A DNA stretch of 64,000 nucleotides from Progne subis subis (taxonomy: Eukaryota; Chordata; Aves; Passeriformes; Hirundinidae): positions 5,307,001 to 5,371,000 of the forward strand of contig JAKJHU010000046.1 in the NCBI GenBank assembly GCA_022316685.1, read 5' to 3'. The notes beneath the pieces were generated by a model, which ran no database searches, had not been told where the DNA came from, and worked only from the letters and a program-made list of their open reading frames with translations. The position numbers were made by a program, and so were the translations under genes. The stretch's first letter is position 1. Every line of letters begins with the position of its first letter. Below are positions 38,841 to 50,843 of this stretch, piece after piece.

Positions 38841-41800
38841 TCTGTTATCTCCCAGATCAGCTGGTGAAAATATCTCACAACACTGAAAATAAGTAGAGGG
38901 TAAAACATTAAAGGCTAATGAGGAGGAAAGGAGAAATTAAGAGAAATAAGAAAAATTTGACAAGGAATAATGTCCCAGAGTCTCTGAATATCTTCTCAAG
39001 GACTCAAGTGGTCCTTCACTGTAGGGAGGAAAGGGGAAATCAAGAACAAGTAAGGAGGTGATGAAAAAGGATGAGTGATTTGGAAGAGACTCACAATTCA
39101 TGTCCCAGCCACTGACCCAAACAGCAGTGAAGTTTGGCCAGGGCTGGGCTGCATACTCTTTGGGTGTCCTGACTCCAGGTCAAGCCTTGCTATCAAACAA
39201 GCCTGAACTAAAGGTCCAGACTCCAGAGGACAGCCAAAACCTAGACCTTAAGCATCCATCTTTGACTTGTGTCTAGTTTAAGGTGACTTTTGCCTATTTC
39301 AGAGGGAAGAGAAATGATATATCCAAGATGGAGACTTCTGTCCTCTGTCAGCCCCTCCACCCTGACAGGAACTTGCAGTGCAGCTATCAAAACCCCTAAC
39401 ACAGCACATAGAAAGGGACCTGCACTTCTCTTTGGCAAACTTGCTATCTAGAAACGTGTGTGCAGAGGATCACCCAGCAAGGGTCTGTGCTGTGTCTCAG
39501 GAGGGCGGGCTTACTTCGACAGGACAGTGAGTTCCTCTGGAAGGGGATGAGTACAAGGCATGTACAAACAAGAGATCAAACAGGCCTCTTGCATACTGGC
39601 CAGAAGGCAAAGGTTTAGTAACCCCACTTTTGGAGGAGGATTGGGATATCTGTGACCCTGCACAGCCACCCTTTGTGAGGAAAATGTACATCTCCAGGCA
39701 GCTGTCTGAGCCAGAACTTCTCTTTGCCAGGCGTGGGCTCCTTGTTGCTGCTGTCTGATTACAGCTCTCCTTGTGGGGAGGGAGGGATACACAGTGGAAC
39801 TGTGATGGAGGTGGTGTCCCATCTGTTTAGTGTCCTTATTTCCTTTTGAATTTAGGAATTTTTAAATAAATAAAGATCTCTGAAGAACAAATATTTTGAA
39901 ATTATACCTAATATTTCTGTTTCATATTCTCAAGTTCTCAAGCATTAATGTTGACTGTGGACTCAGTTCTGTCATACTTCACACATTATATTCTTCCTTC
40001 TGTTTTCTGTTGAATGTAACAGAGATTTTTCTCAGCCCTACACCATCACTGGATTAAGAAATTGTATTTTAACCTCAGAAATATGCAGCCTGTGTCCGTC
40101 CAGATCAAGATCTCATGGTGCCAGGGTGATGGTTTACTCTTTAGCACAACCATCTCAGTAGCATGGTCCTCCTCAGAAAGAGACTATGACTTATACATCC
40201 CTTCCTCCTTCAGACAACTACTGTATTTTTTATGAAAACCTGCTTTGTCTTTTACTAAAGGGGGCCAGTAGTAACTCAGCTTCCTCCCCTGACCTTCCAC
40301 ACATCAGAGCATGTCGTTCTGGACAGTTACTTCCCAAATCCTCCTTGACATATCCCCAAAAGCAATAAGGCTGTGATGTCCTGCCACTGTAAGCACTGCA
40401 GTGATCGGCAAATATTGCTGATGAAAGCAGTCTATGGCCCACACACATTCCTCTTCAGTGACACTCAGGCCAGCAGAGCCAGGCACATGCTGTACTGAGG
40501 AGACTTAACATGGATCCTGACATAACTGGGCACTTTTCCCACTCCCAGGATCAAAATTTAGGTGAAGAAGCAGTCTGAACCCTAAGTAAAAAGAAAACTA
40601 TTGCACGGATATTTCACCAGAATAACTCTTCTATGTACAATTTACACAACTTCTGAAGTCATGCTGGTGAAAAGGCTGGGGAGTCCTCACTGGATATGGT
40701 TGATTTAAATCATTTACATCAACATATAAGAAAAACTGTATTTAATTGACAGTCATCTTACCCTGATGGGTGACATGGTCTTTATCACTTCCTCTCTAGC
40801 CCATGGAGTTGAACCTGAGGACAAAATGTTAGGATTAACTAGGACAGAGCTTCTCCCCATGAATTCCCATGCTTTGGGGACCACTTGTAAGTAGAACTTC
40901 AAAAGCCTGTGTATTTACAGTAGTCCCTACTATAGGTTGCAACACAATGGCTCATTTTGTTTTGGCCATCAGATTTTGCTTGTAATCCCAGAGTTAAGAA
41001 AAAGGATGAAAGAGAGCTTAGCATGTAATCTCTTCCTACTAGAAATAAAGCAAAACAACTGAGAAAACTGATCTGGATACAGAGAATCATTTAATTAATT
41101 GAATGTTACAGAAAAGATGTTAATAACATTTTCTGTCCCTTCTTCACTTATATTACCAGCCAAGTGCTTTTTGAATATTGGTCCTAGGGACTCTTTCTGG
41201 AGACAGCAGCTGTAGATTCTGCAGCAAAGTTTCCCACCACCTCTGCAGAGCAGCCTCTGCCCTCACACATGTGAAGCCAAGTAATGCTGATTTCCAGACG
41301 CAGATGAAGCAGGATCAAAGCTTTGGTGATCAAAATACAATTGGAGTTTGCCCGTGACACCATCTGTGTTGGCTGAAACATAAAACTTATCACCAGCCAT
41401 ATATCACTCGTTATCTTGATCCAGCAGAGTACCAAAGGGACATTCTTGCTGGATGAGCAGTCCCACTGATTTTAGCAGGACTGCTTACACATATATATAA
41501 AGAGGTGTGCCTAAGTATTTCTCTGAAGCAAACCCAAGGCCTTTAGTTCTTCTCATTTTGATAAGGCAATTGTGTTTAAATGAATCAATGTTAACTTTCA
41601 TTAATTAGCAGACTAAAACTCAGTCTGAACATTTCTTTAATTAGGATTGAGATTATGAGTGAGACTAATATTTGCTCAAAGATTTAAGTTCGAATTTACT
41701 CCACCTTCACATATGATATGCACAAAACTGCACAGGGTCACTCCGGTTCCCAAAGGAAACCGGCTGGCAGGTTGACACCCACTGCTCCTGGCTTGACACT

Positions 41801-42395
41801 CTCTTACCTGGGACCAGTGGCTGCTCACTTTAATGCCATGAATGGTTTGCCTTGTGGAAATGACACTTCTCCAGAAAGGATTACCTGTCTCAGGAATCCC
41901 ATTTTGTGCATTATGATGACCAGTGTATTAGTTGGTACACCTTGAGCAAAACAGTCTTTGTTTCTGTTTTTCTTCAAATGTAAGCTAATTATGTAGAGGC
42001 AATATCTACCAGAACGTTTTATGTTTTCCTTTGAGACAGATCAGATGCATTGCCTTGTGCACGAAATTGTCCTGACCTTGGGGAAAATCTGGGCAAGCTC
42101 AGAACCCTTTCACTCCTTAATCTTTTTATTAGTTGCCTTAATCACTAAAAGTCACCAGCATACCTATGCTGCAGTTACACCCCAGCCTCACCTGATCATC
42201 ACAGACAAAGGCTGAGGCAGTAGTGGACCTCTAAATCCACTGAACTGTGTAGCATGTCACTTTTGGCCTCCCATATTAAAACCTTTTAAACTCTGCAGCA
42301 AGCTTTAAAACAATCACATTTCCTCAGGGCTGCCAGAAGCAAACGTAAATACAGGAGTTCAAAAGAGAATCCAGTTTTCACAGCTGCATCTTAGT

Positions 42396-42401
<6 letters not shown>
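38841..42401. other. non-genic stretch, no gene recognised
   Basis: Unique sequence. Frames of 60-103 codons on both strands have no motifs or splice support. No repeat family recognised. Confidence 0.4.

Positions 42402-42438
<37 letters not shown>
42402..42438 (+). repeat. poly(A) tract, A37
   Basis: Uninterrupted run of 37 A. The preceding 200 bases show no AATAAA close to the tract and no recognisable element, so a retroposed origin is possible but unsupported. Confidence 0.9.
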
Positions 42439-42440
<2 letters not shown>

Positions 42441-45400
42441 CAAACTGACCTAAAATCTTTTGAAAATGCAGACCAGGGCAGACAAAAGTAAATGTTCTAA
42501 AGCTGTTATGGATGTTTTAGGAACTCTATAATTTCCAGATTTGAAAAACTTGTTGTTTCTAAGAAACTATCATTTTTGAGTAATACAGGACTTGAAAATA
42601 TCTAGGTAAGAAATATTATCAGGGCTTCAAGAGGAAATAAAATATACAACAATTAGGAAAATATTACATTTTGGCTATAGTGTGTAACTAATTGATTTTT
42701 GAGCATTGCCTAATTGTCTGACACTGGTTAACCAAACAAGGCATTTTTTCACAGGTTCCAATATTAGTTGAAACCATTCTGTGACCTCCCCCTGTTGAGA
42801 GACACATTGTATTTTTGATCATAAATCTAACAGGGTAAGAACTGAAAAAGATATTTCTGCTTTGTTTTTGCATTTTAATTGAGGTTAAAAAAATTCTAAC
42901 TGTTGCCATTTTTTTAGGGAGTAATATGTTTTAGTGAGGGCTATGGCTCAGAGAAATGTTAATATCAAAGCTGTGCTGCTGAGATTTGTGTTTATTTTGA
43001 CACAGCAATGGATTGGATTTGTGAGCAGAGTCATGCTTAAGTCATAGTTAAACTTATCTTCTTCACTGAACTGACTCCTGAAATTAATTTGAGGAACTAA
43101 AATATGTTATTAGAAAAACTTTACATGAAACAATATTTTTATATGAAAATCTTTAAGTGCTCAAAATATTCTCTCTGCTTTCTCCACATCAGGGATCCTG
43201 AGCAATGTATGTCATCTCAGGCAAAATAATTTCCACTGAAAACTATATGTTTGAGATGACAAAAACTGTACAAGTTTATATATTAACCACATTTTAAGAA
43301 ATAAAAACTTGAGAAAGATACAAAGTTTGTAGTAGCATAGTCTAAAATACAGACTTTTACTTTTAAAAATTGTTACTGGTCCCTAACCAATAAAACTGGT
43401 AAATAAACTATTATAAATTATTATAAAAGAAAAATTCATGCAGAAAATAAGAAAGAAAATAAACTTATTTTACATCTTATAGTCAAAAAGCTAAAAATAA
43501 TCATAAACACTTCAATGTAATTTTAAAATATATTGTTTCTTTTTGGACAGCCAACTAAGAAACTGATATTCTTATTTTCATAAGGGGGATGCTGAAAGGA
43601 TTTAAAGCACCATTTGGTTTGGAGTGTGTGCCAAGGAACTACCCCGCTGAATTTTGGAGCAGTTTTACAATCTGCTGTGCAGTTTTTGTTGACATTCCAC
43701 TGAGAGATGGGCAAGTTACCGTTTGTGACTAGACTATGAAGGGAATTTTGGTCTATTTTTGGAGACTATTTCCTAATCAAATAAACAGCTCATAATGCAT
43801 TTTTCAATATCAATTTCAAATATGTTCTTTGATTTTCTTGGAGCTGAGCATTTTCAGCCAGCAGCTATTTACCTGGGCACCAGAGCAGTGCTGCAGTTAT
43901 GGGGACTGTTTGGTGAAAGATTTTCCATTTGCAGAAATGTTATTTTTATTGCCCTGTGCACAAGTCTGGGAGCAAAAATAGTGTTTGCACATTCAGTGGC
44001 TCTCTCACTGTGCTTTATTCCATTGATTTGTTTTTGTTTGCTGATAAGGGAACTGGAAAAGTGAAGGGGGTAATTGATGAGCTCTAGTTCAAATTCCCAT
44101 CTCACAAGCTGATAGGTAAATAAAAACCCATCCTAGGGAGTGATGGGAAAAGGCAAAAAAAAAAAAAAAAAAGAACGAAGAGGCAGACAAAAATGTGTTG
44201 ATCACAGGGTGAGTCTGTCCATGATAGTAACTCAACAACTGTATGCATCTGATCAAGTGAATTCTCTAAAGGGAAGAGTCCAGAACACTGAGGTAAAATG
44301 AAATTCAAGAATGCCAGTATTTTATATTTGATTGCTTTGCCATGTGTTCTTCTGCTTTGTTCTTTGTGTGTGAATCCTCAGTATTTATGATGAAACTGGA
44401 CTGTGAAGATGGAGGGTGCGTTCCTGAAATGCTTTGTGGGAAACTGGCGCCTTGTTATGTTTCTGAAAACTACCTGGCCACATCCCAGGTCCTGACTTGG
44501 AAATGTGCCTTAAGGAGTCTTCCTGGCTTTTCCTCAATTATTTCCCTCAGTGATAATGAAGAAGAAAAAGGAAGAGCCATGTAAGGTGCATTCACCCCCA
44601 TCAGCATTGGCTGCAGCACACACAGCACAAACTCCGGCTGAGTGCGATGTAATGGTCTGATCCAACTGGGAAAAGACCATAAAACTCCACTGCAAACACT
44701 TGTATAAACAGGACTTTTTTGATGAAATTGAAACCATATTTTGACTTGTCGTTGGAAAAACAAATCTGAAGAGATAGTTATATATTGAATAACCTTAGAG
44801 CTTTTCAGAGCCAAGAAATCAGCTGCTGGCTTGAAGAGTTGGATGGCAACATGAAACATGCTGACCCAGGCCAATTCCTTAGTGTTCTGTGGCTCAGCAG
44901 CATATTCATATTCATGTTGTGAGTTTGCTCTCCATCACAACCATGGAGGACTTCTTGGGAGCAGCAAGTATAAAACTGTTACTCTTTCCTCAAATGTTTT
45001 CATCAAACAAAAGTGGAATTCCCAGGAACTGTTAAAAACACAACCCAAATGATACATAGGCAAGTCTTCCAATAGTGTCAGGAGGCTGGTGACATAGAGG
45101 CAGCAGATAATCATGGCCCTATACTGTACAGATTTTATAGAAACAAGGAGTATAAGTGGTGGTGTCATCTGAGTGCTTCTCTCCAAGGATGTCATTTTTG
45201 TTTACAATTCACTGGTTGACAAAAACTAATTTTGAGTACAAGCCAGGGATGTGCTCGACAAGGGGGATCTGCTGGAGCAGCTGTCCCTCACTAGAACATA
45301 GCTCATTTCACCACTTGTCTCTACGGTCATCACCTACCAAGGACTGGAGCTGAGGAAGTTTTCCTTATTTAAGGAGTTAAGAAGTGTAAAAGACACCTTT

Positions 45401-45610
45401 GTCCAGAGCCATAAAGCCTGTGTACAGTAAATTAGCATCTCATTAAATAAATATACTGGGCCTCTTAAACACCCTGCTCAAAAGGAAGTATGCAAGATGT
45501 GTCACATTATCCAAACCTTATCCACATGGTTATGATGAGGTGTGACTGCCTGCAAATGGAGTAAGAACAAGGTCTCAGAGGAGTTTTACTATTGTTACAT
45601 TTTTCTATTT
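42439..45610. other. AT-rich non-genic stretch
   Basis: Strongly A-T-rich between about 42500 and 43600, then mixed. It contains an A18 tract (44155-44172). A 134-codon minus-strand frame (44470-44874) and others lack motifs. No element recognised. Confidence 0.4.
44155..44172 (+). repeat. poly(A) tract, A18
   Basis: Uninterrupted run of 18 A; no element recognised upstream. Confidence 0.9.
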
Positions 45611-45778
45611 CAGTAGCACCTAAAGGCCCTGAATGAGATACAGGTCCATGGCTGGGAAAACTTACCATCTTAGGGAAGACAAAGGGAAACTGAGAAATGA
45701 ACAAATACGTGGCTTGCCACAGGTTATAGAGCATATATCAGTAAAGGCAAAAAGAAAATACAGGCCTTGGGAGTTCCA
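45611..45778 (-). repeat. ancient MIR-like SINE, longest copy in the window
   Basis: The plus strand shows the reverse complement of the amniote MIR-like element in order: CAGTAGCACCTAAAGGCCCT, then AACTTACCATCTTAGG, AAGACAAAGGGAAACTGAG, GTGGCTTGCCACAGGTTATA, and a final AATACAGGCCTTGGGAGT block. This matches the extended amniote form that includes the 'cctagaggcccc' 3' part. It is diverged and inactive. It lies about 100 bases from the donor side of the candidate minus-strand exon. Confidence 0.7.
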
Positions 45779-45881
45779 CCCCATGCTCAGGTGACTAATT
45801 GAAATTAGCAGATTTCTAGCACCTGGAGCCTGCTCCTTTGCTGTTGTCACTGTCCTTCCCTCACTGCAGCCAGATGTTTAC

Positions 45882-46234
45882 CTTCAGAACAGGTGATTGT
45901 GAGCCAACCTCAAAAACTCCACGGCAATGAGAAATGTTCAGTGACCAGTCAGGCAGTGAAATGTCCTTTGTAATTGTGATTTTGGTGCCTGGAGGTTCAT
46001 CTGCATTTTCTGCAGGTTGCTTTTGCTGAGATCCAAAACTTTTAGCCAAGTCAGGTCCTTCTGAGGATACAGCTGGCATGGCAGATGAGTTACTGGCCCA
46101 CCTGTTCCTTCTTTCCACTGAGGAAATACTACAGGGAGTTGTTTGCATTGCTGTTGAGATACCATAACAGCTTTTGCAAGTGTTTCCATTGTGTTCCATT
46201 GCAAAGACAAATGTGTGCACGCGGTGATTTTGTG
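45882..46234 (-). CDS. candidate internal exon, unknown protein
   Basis: On the minus strand a good acceptor with a branch-point-like CCTAAT (CCTAATCTTTTACAG, ending 46235) precedes a 353-base segment that ends at a donor (CTGAAG then GTAAAC). After two bases the frame is open for 117 codons across the whole segment, so it would follow a phase-1 intron and end in phase 0. The conceptual peptide starts QNHRVHTFVFAMEHNGNT. It is hydrophilic, Ser/Thr-rich and partly acidic, with SSEGPDLAKSFGS and a segment ITITKDISLPDWSLN. There is no signal peptide, membrane segment or known motif. A second frame is open for most of the segment, which lowers the weight of the open frame. I do not recognise a family; no partner exon was found nearby. 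It could be a real exon, an alternative exon or chance. Confidence 0.25.
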
Positions 46235-47442
46235 CTGTAAAAGATTAGGAAAATGTGGGATTGTGAAGGCTTGGGCTGTAAGACTGCTAACCTGCTGGAA
46301 AGTCATCCTGGAATGAGAAGAGGACCATCTACTCAGCTGATCCTTCCCATGCTGCCTAGCTGTAAATCCTCTCTAGTCCTGTCAAGCACCTGACATGATG
46401 AAAAGAGGATGATGTTTACAGATGTCCTTGAAATACGATCCAGTACAGACTGTCCAGTGGAGGCCAGTGCTGGCAACAGTGATGTTCCCTTTGCACAATT
46501 CTTCTTCAGCATTTATCCACATATGGAGCAGTTGCCAAAAGGGGATTTCCACCACTGACTTCCCAGTCTCCTATTTCTGGTCAATCCAGTTATTTATTCC
46601 CCTGCTGTGAATATCTGTGGTTGGGGTAGGAATTAGGAAGGAGGTTTTTAGTGGGCGATGTCCAAAATCATTGACAAGAAACCAACAGTGCTGGCAGGGC
46701 TGACTTTTTAGTAACCTAAACTGACCACAAAGGGGAGAATGAAGCATCCCAGAGCAGGGCATTTCTGAAACTCCTGCAGGTCCCTTCATGTTGGACGTTG
46801 TACGGCTCTGGGCAAGCTCATGTGAGACAGGTCTGTGGCCTGGAACTGCGCTGAGGACCATCAGCCAAGCCAGGCAGCACAGAGGCCAGCTTAGCATCCC
46901 TTCCCCACCAGCTCTCTGACCCTCAAAAACTGCTGAGGCCTGCATAGGTCTTGTGGGGAAGACCACAGCTAGGGCCAGCCCTTTGCTGGAGACCTGTAGG
47001 TGTGCAGTAGCACAGCCCATCCCATCTCATAGGAAGAGAGACAAAACAACAGCTGTAAGTGAAAGGACTTAATTCTTGCCTCCTGTTTACTGAAGCTGAT
47101 TTGTTAAATTAGGTTACCTGTGTTATTCAACTGTACAGAATTTGCAGCTGTACATGTTCACATGTATCTCTCAGCAGCAGCAGGTCTTACGGTCCTGCAT
47201 GGACCTTTTGGGACTGTCATACAGCCTTTTGGGCAGCCATTCATTCAGATAGTTGATTCTCATTAGGACATAAAGCCGATGGTCTAGACTGTTAGGATGT
47301 CTGTGCTGTACCTCTAGCAGTGCCTTCAACCCATCTGTGTATCAGATTCACTGGCAGTGCTGGGGTCAAACCTGGAACTATCCAGCTGTCCTCAAAAGCT
47401 GCTCAATGAATGTTACAGTGTGTGCACTCTTGCTGGAGTACA
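46235..47442. other. non-genic stretch, no gene recognised
   Basis: Unique sequence. A 149-codon minus-strand frame (46571-47020) has no motif and no convincing splice sites. No element recognised before the CR1 fragment. Confidence 0.4.
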
Positions 47443-47672
47443 GGTAGTTTTTTCATTGTAGAAGGCAATCAGGTTGGTCAAGCACAATTTACCTTTAGTC
47501 CATCCATGCTGACTGCTCCTGATCACCTTCTTGTCATCCATATGGATAGGGATCTCCTACAGAGCCAGGCACTCCATCATCTTTTCATGGATTGACCTGA
47601 AGCTGACTGGCTTATAGTTCCCTGTGTCCTCCGTCCTTCTCTTTTTGAAAATCAGAGTGACATTGGCTTTAT
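47443..47672 (-). pseudogene. CR1 LINE reverse-transcriptase fragment
   Basis: On the minus strand about 76 codons read in one frame through the N-terminal part of the CR1 ORF2 reverse-transcriptase domain. In order they give KANVTLIFKK, GNYKPVS (the NYRPVS block), then KKVIRSSQHGWTKGK (the HGFxxGxS-type block) and LTNLIAFYNE. There is one in-frame stop (TAG, minus strand, 47557-47559) between the two blocks. The catalytic YxDD part, the endonuclease domain and the 3' end are absent, so the copy is truncated at both ends and inactive. The single frame with only one stop implies moderate age. Its presence supports an avian or other sauropsid genome. Confidence 0.9.
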
Positions 47673-50600
47673 TTTTCCCATACTGAGCTGCAGTTCACAA
47701 GCTGAACCTGGAGTAAAATGCATGAAGGGTTGGGTGGATCATGGCACAGTGAACTCAGGATATGGGGTCTGCCCACTGGCTTCTCTGCAGCACTCAGAGC
47801 AAGCGATCATGAGGGCCCAGCAATGAAAGATTGTCTCCTTCCATGAGTTTCCTTTCCTTGAGTGTTCCTGTGGGATACTTCTGGCTATATACCAAACAGT
47901 TTTTAACCTCCACAATTCTGGCCAATGTTCTTCTTTCCTATACCTTGAGTTGATAGCCTCTAAAACTGGTGACTTCCTAGGCATGCTGCAGAATAAAAAC
48001 AACTTTTGGCAAAAAGTTTTGGAGCAATTGGGCTGTGAATTGTCAAAAGGTTACTATTCATGGCTTCCTTGTTGAGCTCTTTAGTTTCTTTTTTAAAAAT
48101 AAAAACAGGTCTTGAGCTTTTAGGAGTATTTTTCCATGTGAGAGGCACTTAAAAATTCTTTTCATTGTTCTGTTTATTATTTAAATAAAAGTAAAATTAT
48201 CAGTCAGTCAAAATTGCTAGGCCCAAGATTTGATTCTGAAAGCTTCAGCTCTCCATGTGGTCTCTTAAACCACAGCAAGCTACCAGAGTTTAGAGCTGAC
48301 TGCTCAGAGTACCACAGCAATCAATCCCTACTGCATCTAACCACGGTTGTTTTGTAACACACCATGACATGAGCACATTCCTCCCTTATAAAATAATTGA
48401 CTTCTCTATATCTCCAATGAGGTTTCATCTTCCCAGCCCGACCCAGTCTGACAAATGCACTGGATCTATCTAAAACAGCAGGTCCAGGGTAGCTACGCAA
48501 AACACCGCAATTAAGTGGGAGCAGCCTGATTAAAATGTTGTCCTTAATTATGTGTGATGACAGAGAAAAACCTTTTTTATAGATTCTCTTTGTGACAGGG
48601 CCCAGACTGCCTTGCCAAAGCCCTAATGCTAGACAGCAGGAAACTTGGCCCAGAACCAAAAACTCAGCAGACACTTCCCTTAGACAGCACTTGGTGCAGA
48701 AAGTAATCTGTCCTTCCCCATGTATATTTTAGGCAGACAGGCTGAAAGTCAACACAAGCTTGAATAAATCTGGGGACTGGTGTAGAAACTCATGTTATCT
48801 TCAGACGAGCCTAACCCCCAGGTCAGCAGGAGTCTAGAGAATGGGGTCAGAGTGGGACTAATGCTTGTAAGTGTAGACCCCATTAAAATTACAATATTGT
48901 TTACATCAATCTGCTTCATTCATGAAATGATGATGCTGCCAAACTTTTCTGGGGTTTTTTTATGAGAAATGGGCAAGGCAGATTGGGCAATGGTCCAAAG
49001 GCCCCTGAGGCACAAGTTAGTTTTGATAGATTAGAAACAAGATGAATCTCCATGGGATGGTATTAAAGCATCTTTTATTATGTGCAAAGCAGCCTTTTAA
49101 CTTCCCAGGAGACATCCCTATCTCTCCATGCTAGTCCAAGCAAAAAGCTTTCAGCATTAATAACACCTGGAGAACCCCACTGGTCTGACAGCTCAAGGGG
49201 AACAGCTTGGCAAAGGCTGCCTGACCTCCTAAAATAACCCATTTGGGTCAAATACTGCTGTGCTCCGGACAAAATTGCCTCCTCCCAAAAGCCACAGAAG
49301 CTTTGAAAGAAAGATGTTTCACAGCTTTAGGGCCTTGGTTTCTTGATGTATTTCCTGATTTACCCACACATCAGTTGCATTGCCTGAATGTCTGACAGAT
49401 CTAGAGCTCTCATTTTTTTCCTAATAAGTTAATAGCACTTAGATGCTGGAAGGTAGACAATCTCAATACCATGGTGTTTGCTTGACTTGCTGGGATGAAT
49501 GATATGGACAAGCAATTTATCCCAAAAGTATTGTCCAGAAATATCTTCAGGTAAATTCCCAAAAACTATTTCTGGTCATCCCAGAATGTTTCATTTTGTT
49601 TGCAAACATGGATAGAATGTATTTACTACAGGAAATAAAAGTATTTTTCACCTTTTTTTCAAGTGATAAAATGTTGTTCTATTGATTTTTTTTTTCAGGT
49701 GTTACAAATTTAAAATAAATGGATGCGTGTGTTTCACAGGAGTTGTTCCAGCATAAATACTTTTTCTTTTTCTGATGAAAACACAGCAAATTTCCAGTCA
49801 GTTCTAGTATGCATTTCCAATTACTTGTCTCTAAAATCCTCTCTACACAGACTTTGGAGAATGGCAATGAACATAACAACAAACCTAGAAAAGAAATCTC
49901 TGAGAAGAGACTGCTAAATATAATTTATTTTTCAAGCACGAGAGGAGTAGAATATACATGATAAACTGGATGAACGATAGAAGTGTCAGGGAACAGAGAC
50001 AGGGAAACATGGTTTCCCTTGGCCTATAATATAAAAATCCTCAACCAAAAAAAATGACAATTCAGTGAAACAAATTCAAAGCCAGCAAAAGGAAATATTA
50101 CTCATTTTAATTGCATTTTTCATAATGTAATTTGCTGCCAGACAATGTCACTGAGGGAGAGAACTCAGAAACAGAATGGACATTTATAGAGATAACAATA
50201 ACACTTAAATCCATCATGAGTATTGATAACATATATTTTCAAAGGAACCTCCAGCCTGAAAGGAGGAATGTTAAAGAACCCTAACTGCTAAAGTAGGTCC
50301 TGGCTGTTGCTGGGGACACAAAGCTTGGGTACAACAGGTCTGCATCAGTCAGGGAGCTGCAATGCCCTTGGATGCATAAAGAGGACAACAGTCATAAAGC
50401 AGCCAAGAAACATTGCACTTCTGTATGAGCATGGCATTTCTATGCAGGGGTACTGCTATTACTGCAAAAACTGAGAATCTCATTCTGAGCCAGAATGAAA
50501 AAAAACACTGAATATTTTATTCTAAACATTCAGAAAAATATGTCCTTTCTGGGGAAAAAAAGATCTCGCGTATATTTATTCTTCTGTTACTTTTATTAGT

Positions 50601-50795
50601 TTTTACATCATTTTTTTGGACATAACCATTCTAGTCTTCACTGGGAATCATGTTAAAATATTTTAAACAATAGCTGCTCATCCAATTTATGAGACCTTCT
50701 TTGTTCTGAATGCTAGGATACACTAACACTGGTAGGAGACATAATCCAGAAAAGACAGGATGTTTCAGTCATTGTGAAGTAGCAGTGCCCCTATT

Positions 50796-50799
<4 letters not shown>
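47673..50799. other. non-genic stretch, no gene recognised
   Basis: Unique sequence. On the minus strand a short acceptor (TTTTTATTCTGCAG, ending about 47981) is followed by a frame of about 80 codons (47739-48002) without motifs. A 117-codon minus-strand frame lies at 48321-48674. No additional CR1 sequence is recognisable adjoining the reverse-transcriptase fragment. Confidence 0.4.

Positions 50800-50840
<41 letters not shown>
50800..50840 (+). repeat. poly(A) tract, A41
   Basis: Uninterrupted run of 41 A, the longest homopolymer in the window, followed by GGGG. No AATAAA and no recognisable element lie immediately upstream. Confidence 0.92.

Positions 50841-50843
<3 letters not shown>

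Noticed and set aside
41660..41710. GTTCGAATTT resembling a tRNA T-arm
   Set aside because: No acceptor stem, D-arm or anticodon arm can be placed at the right distances.
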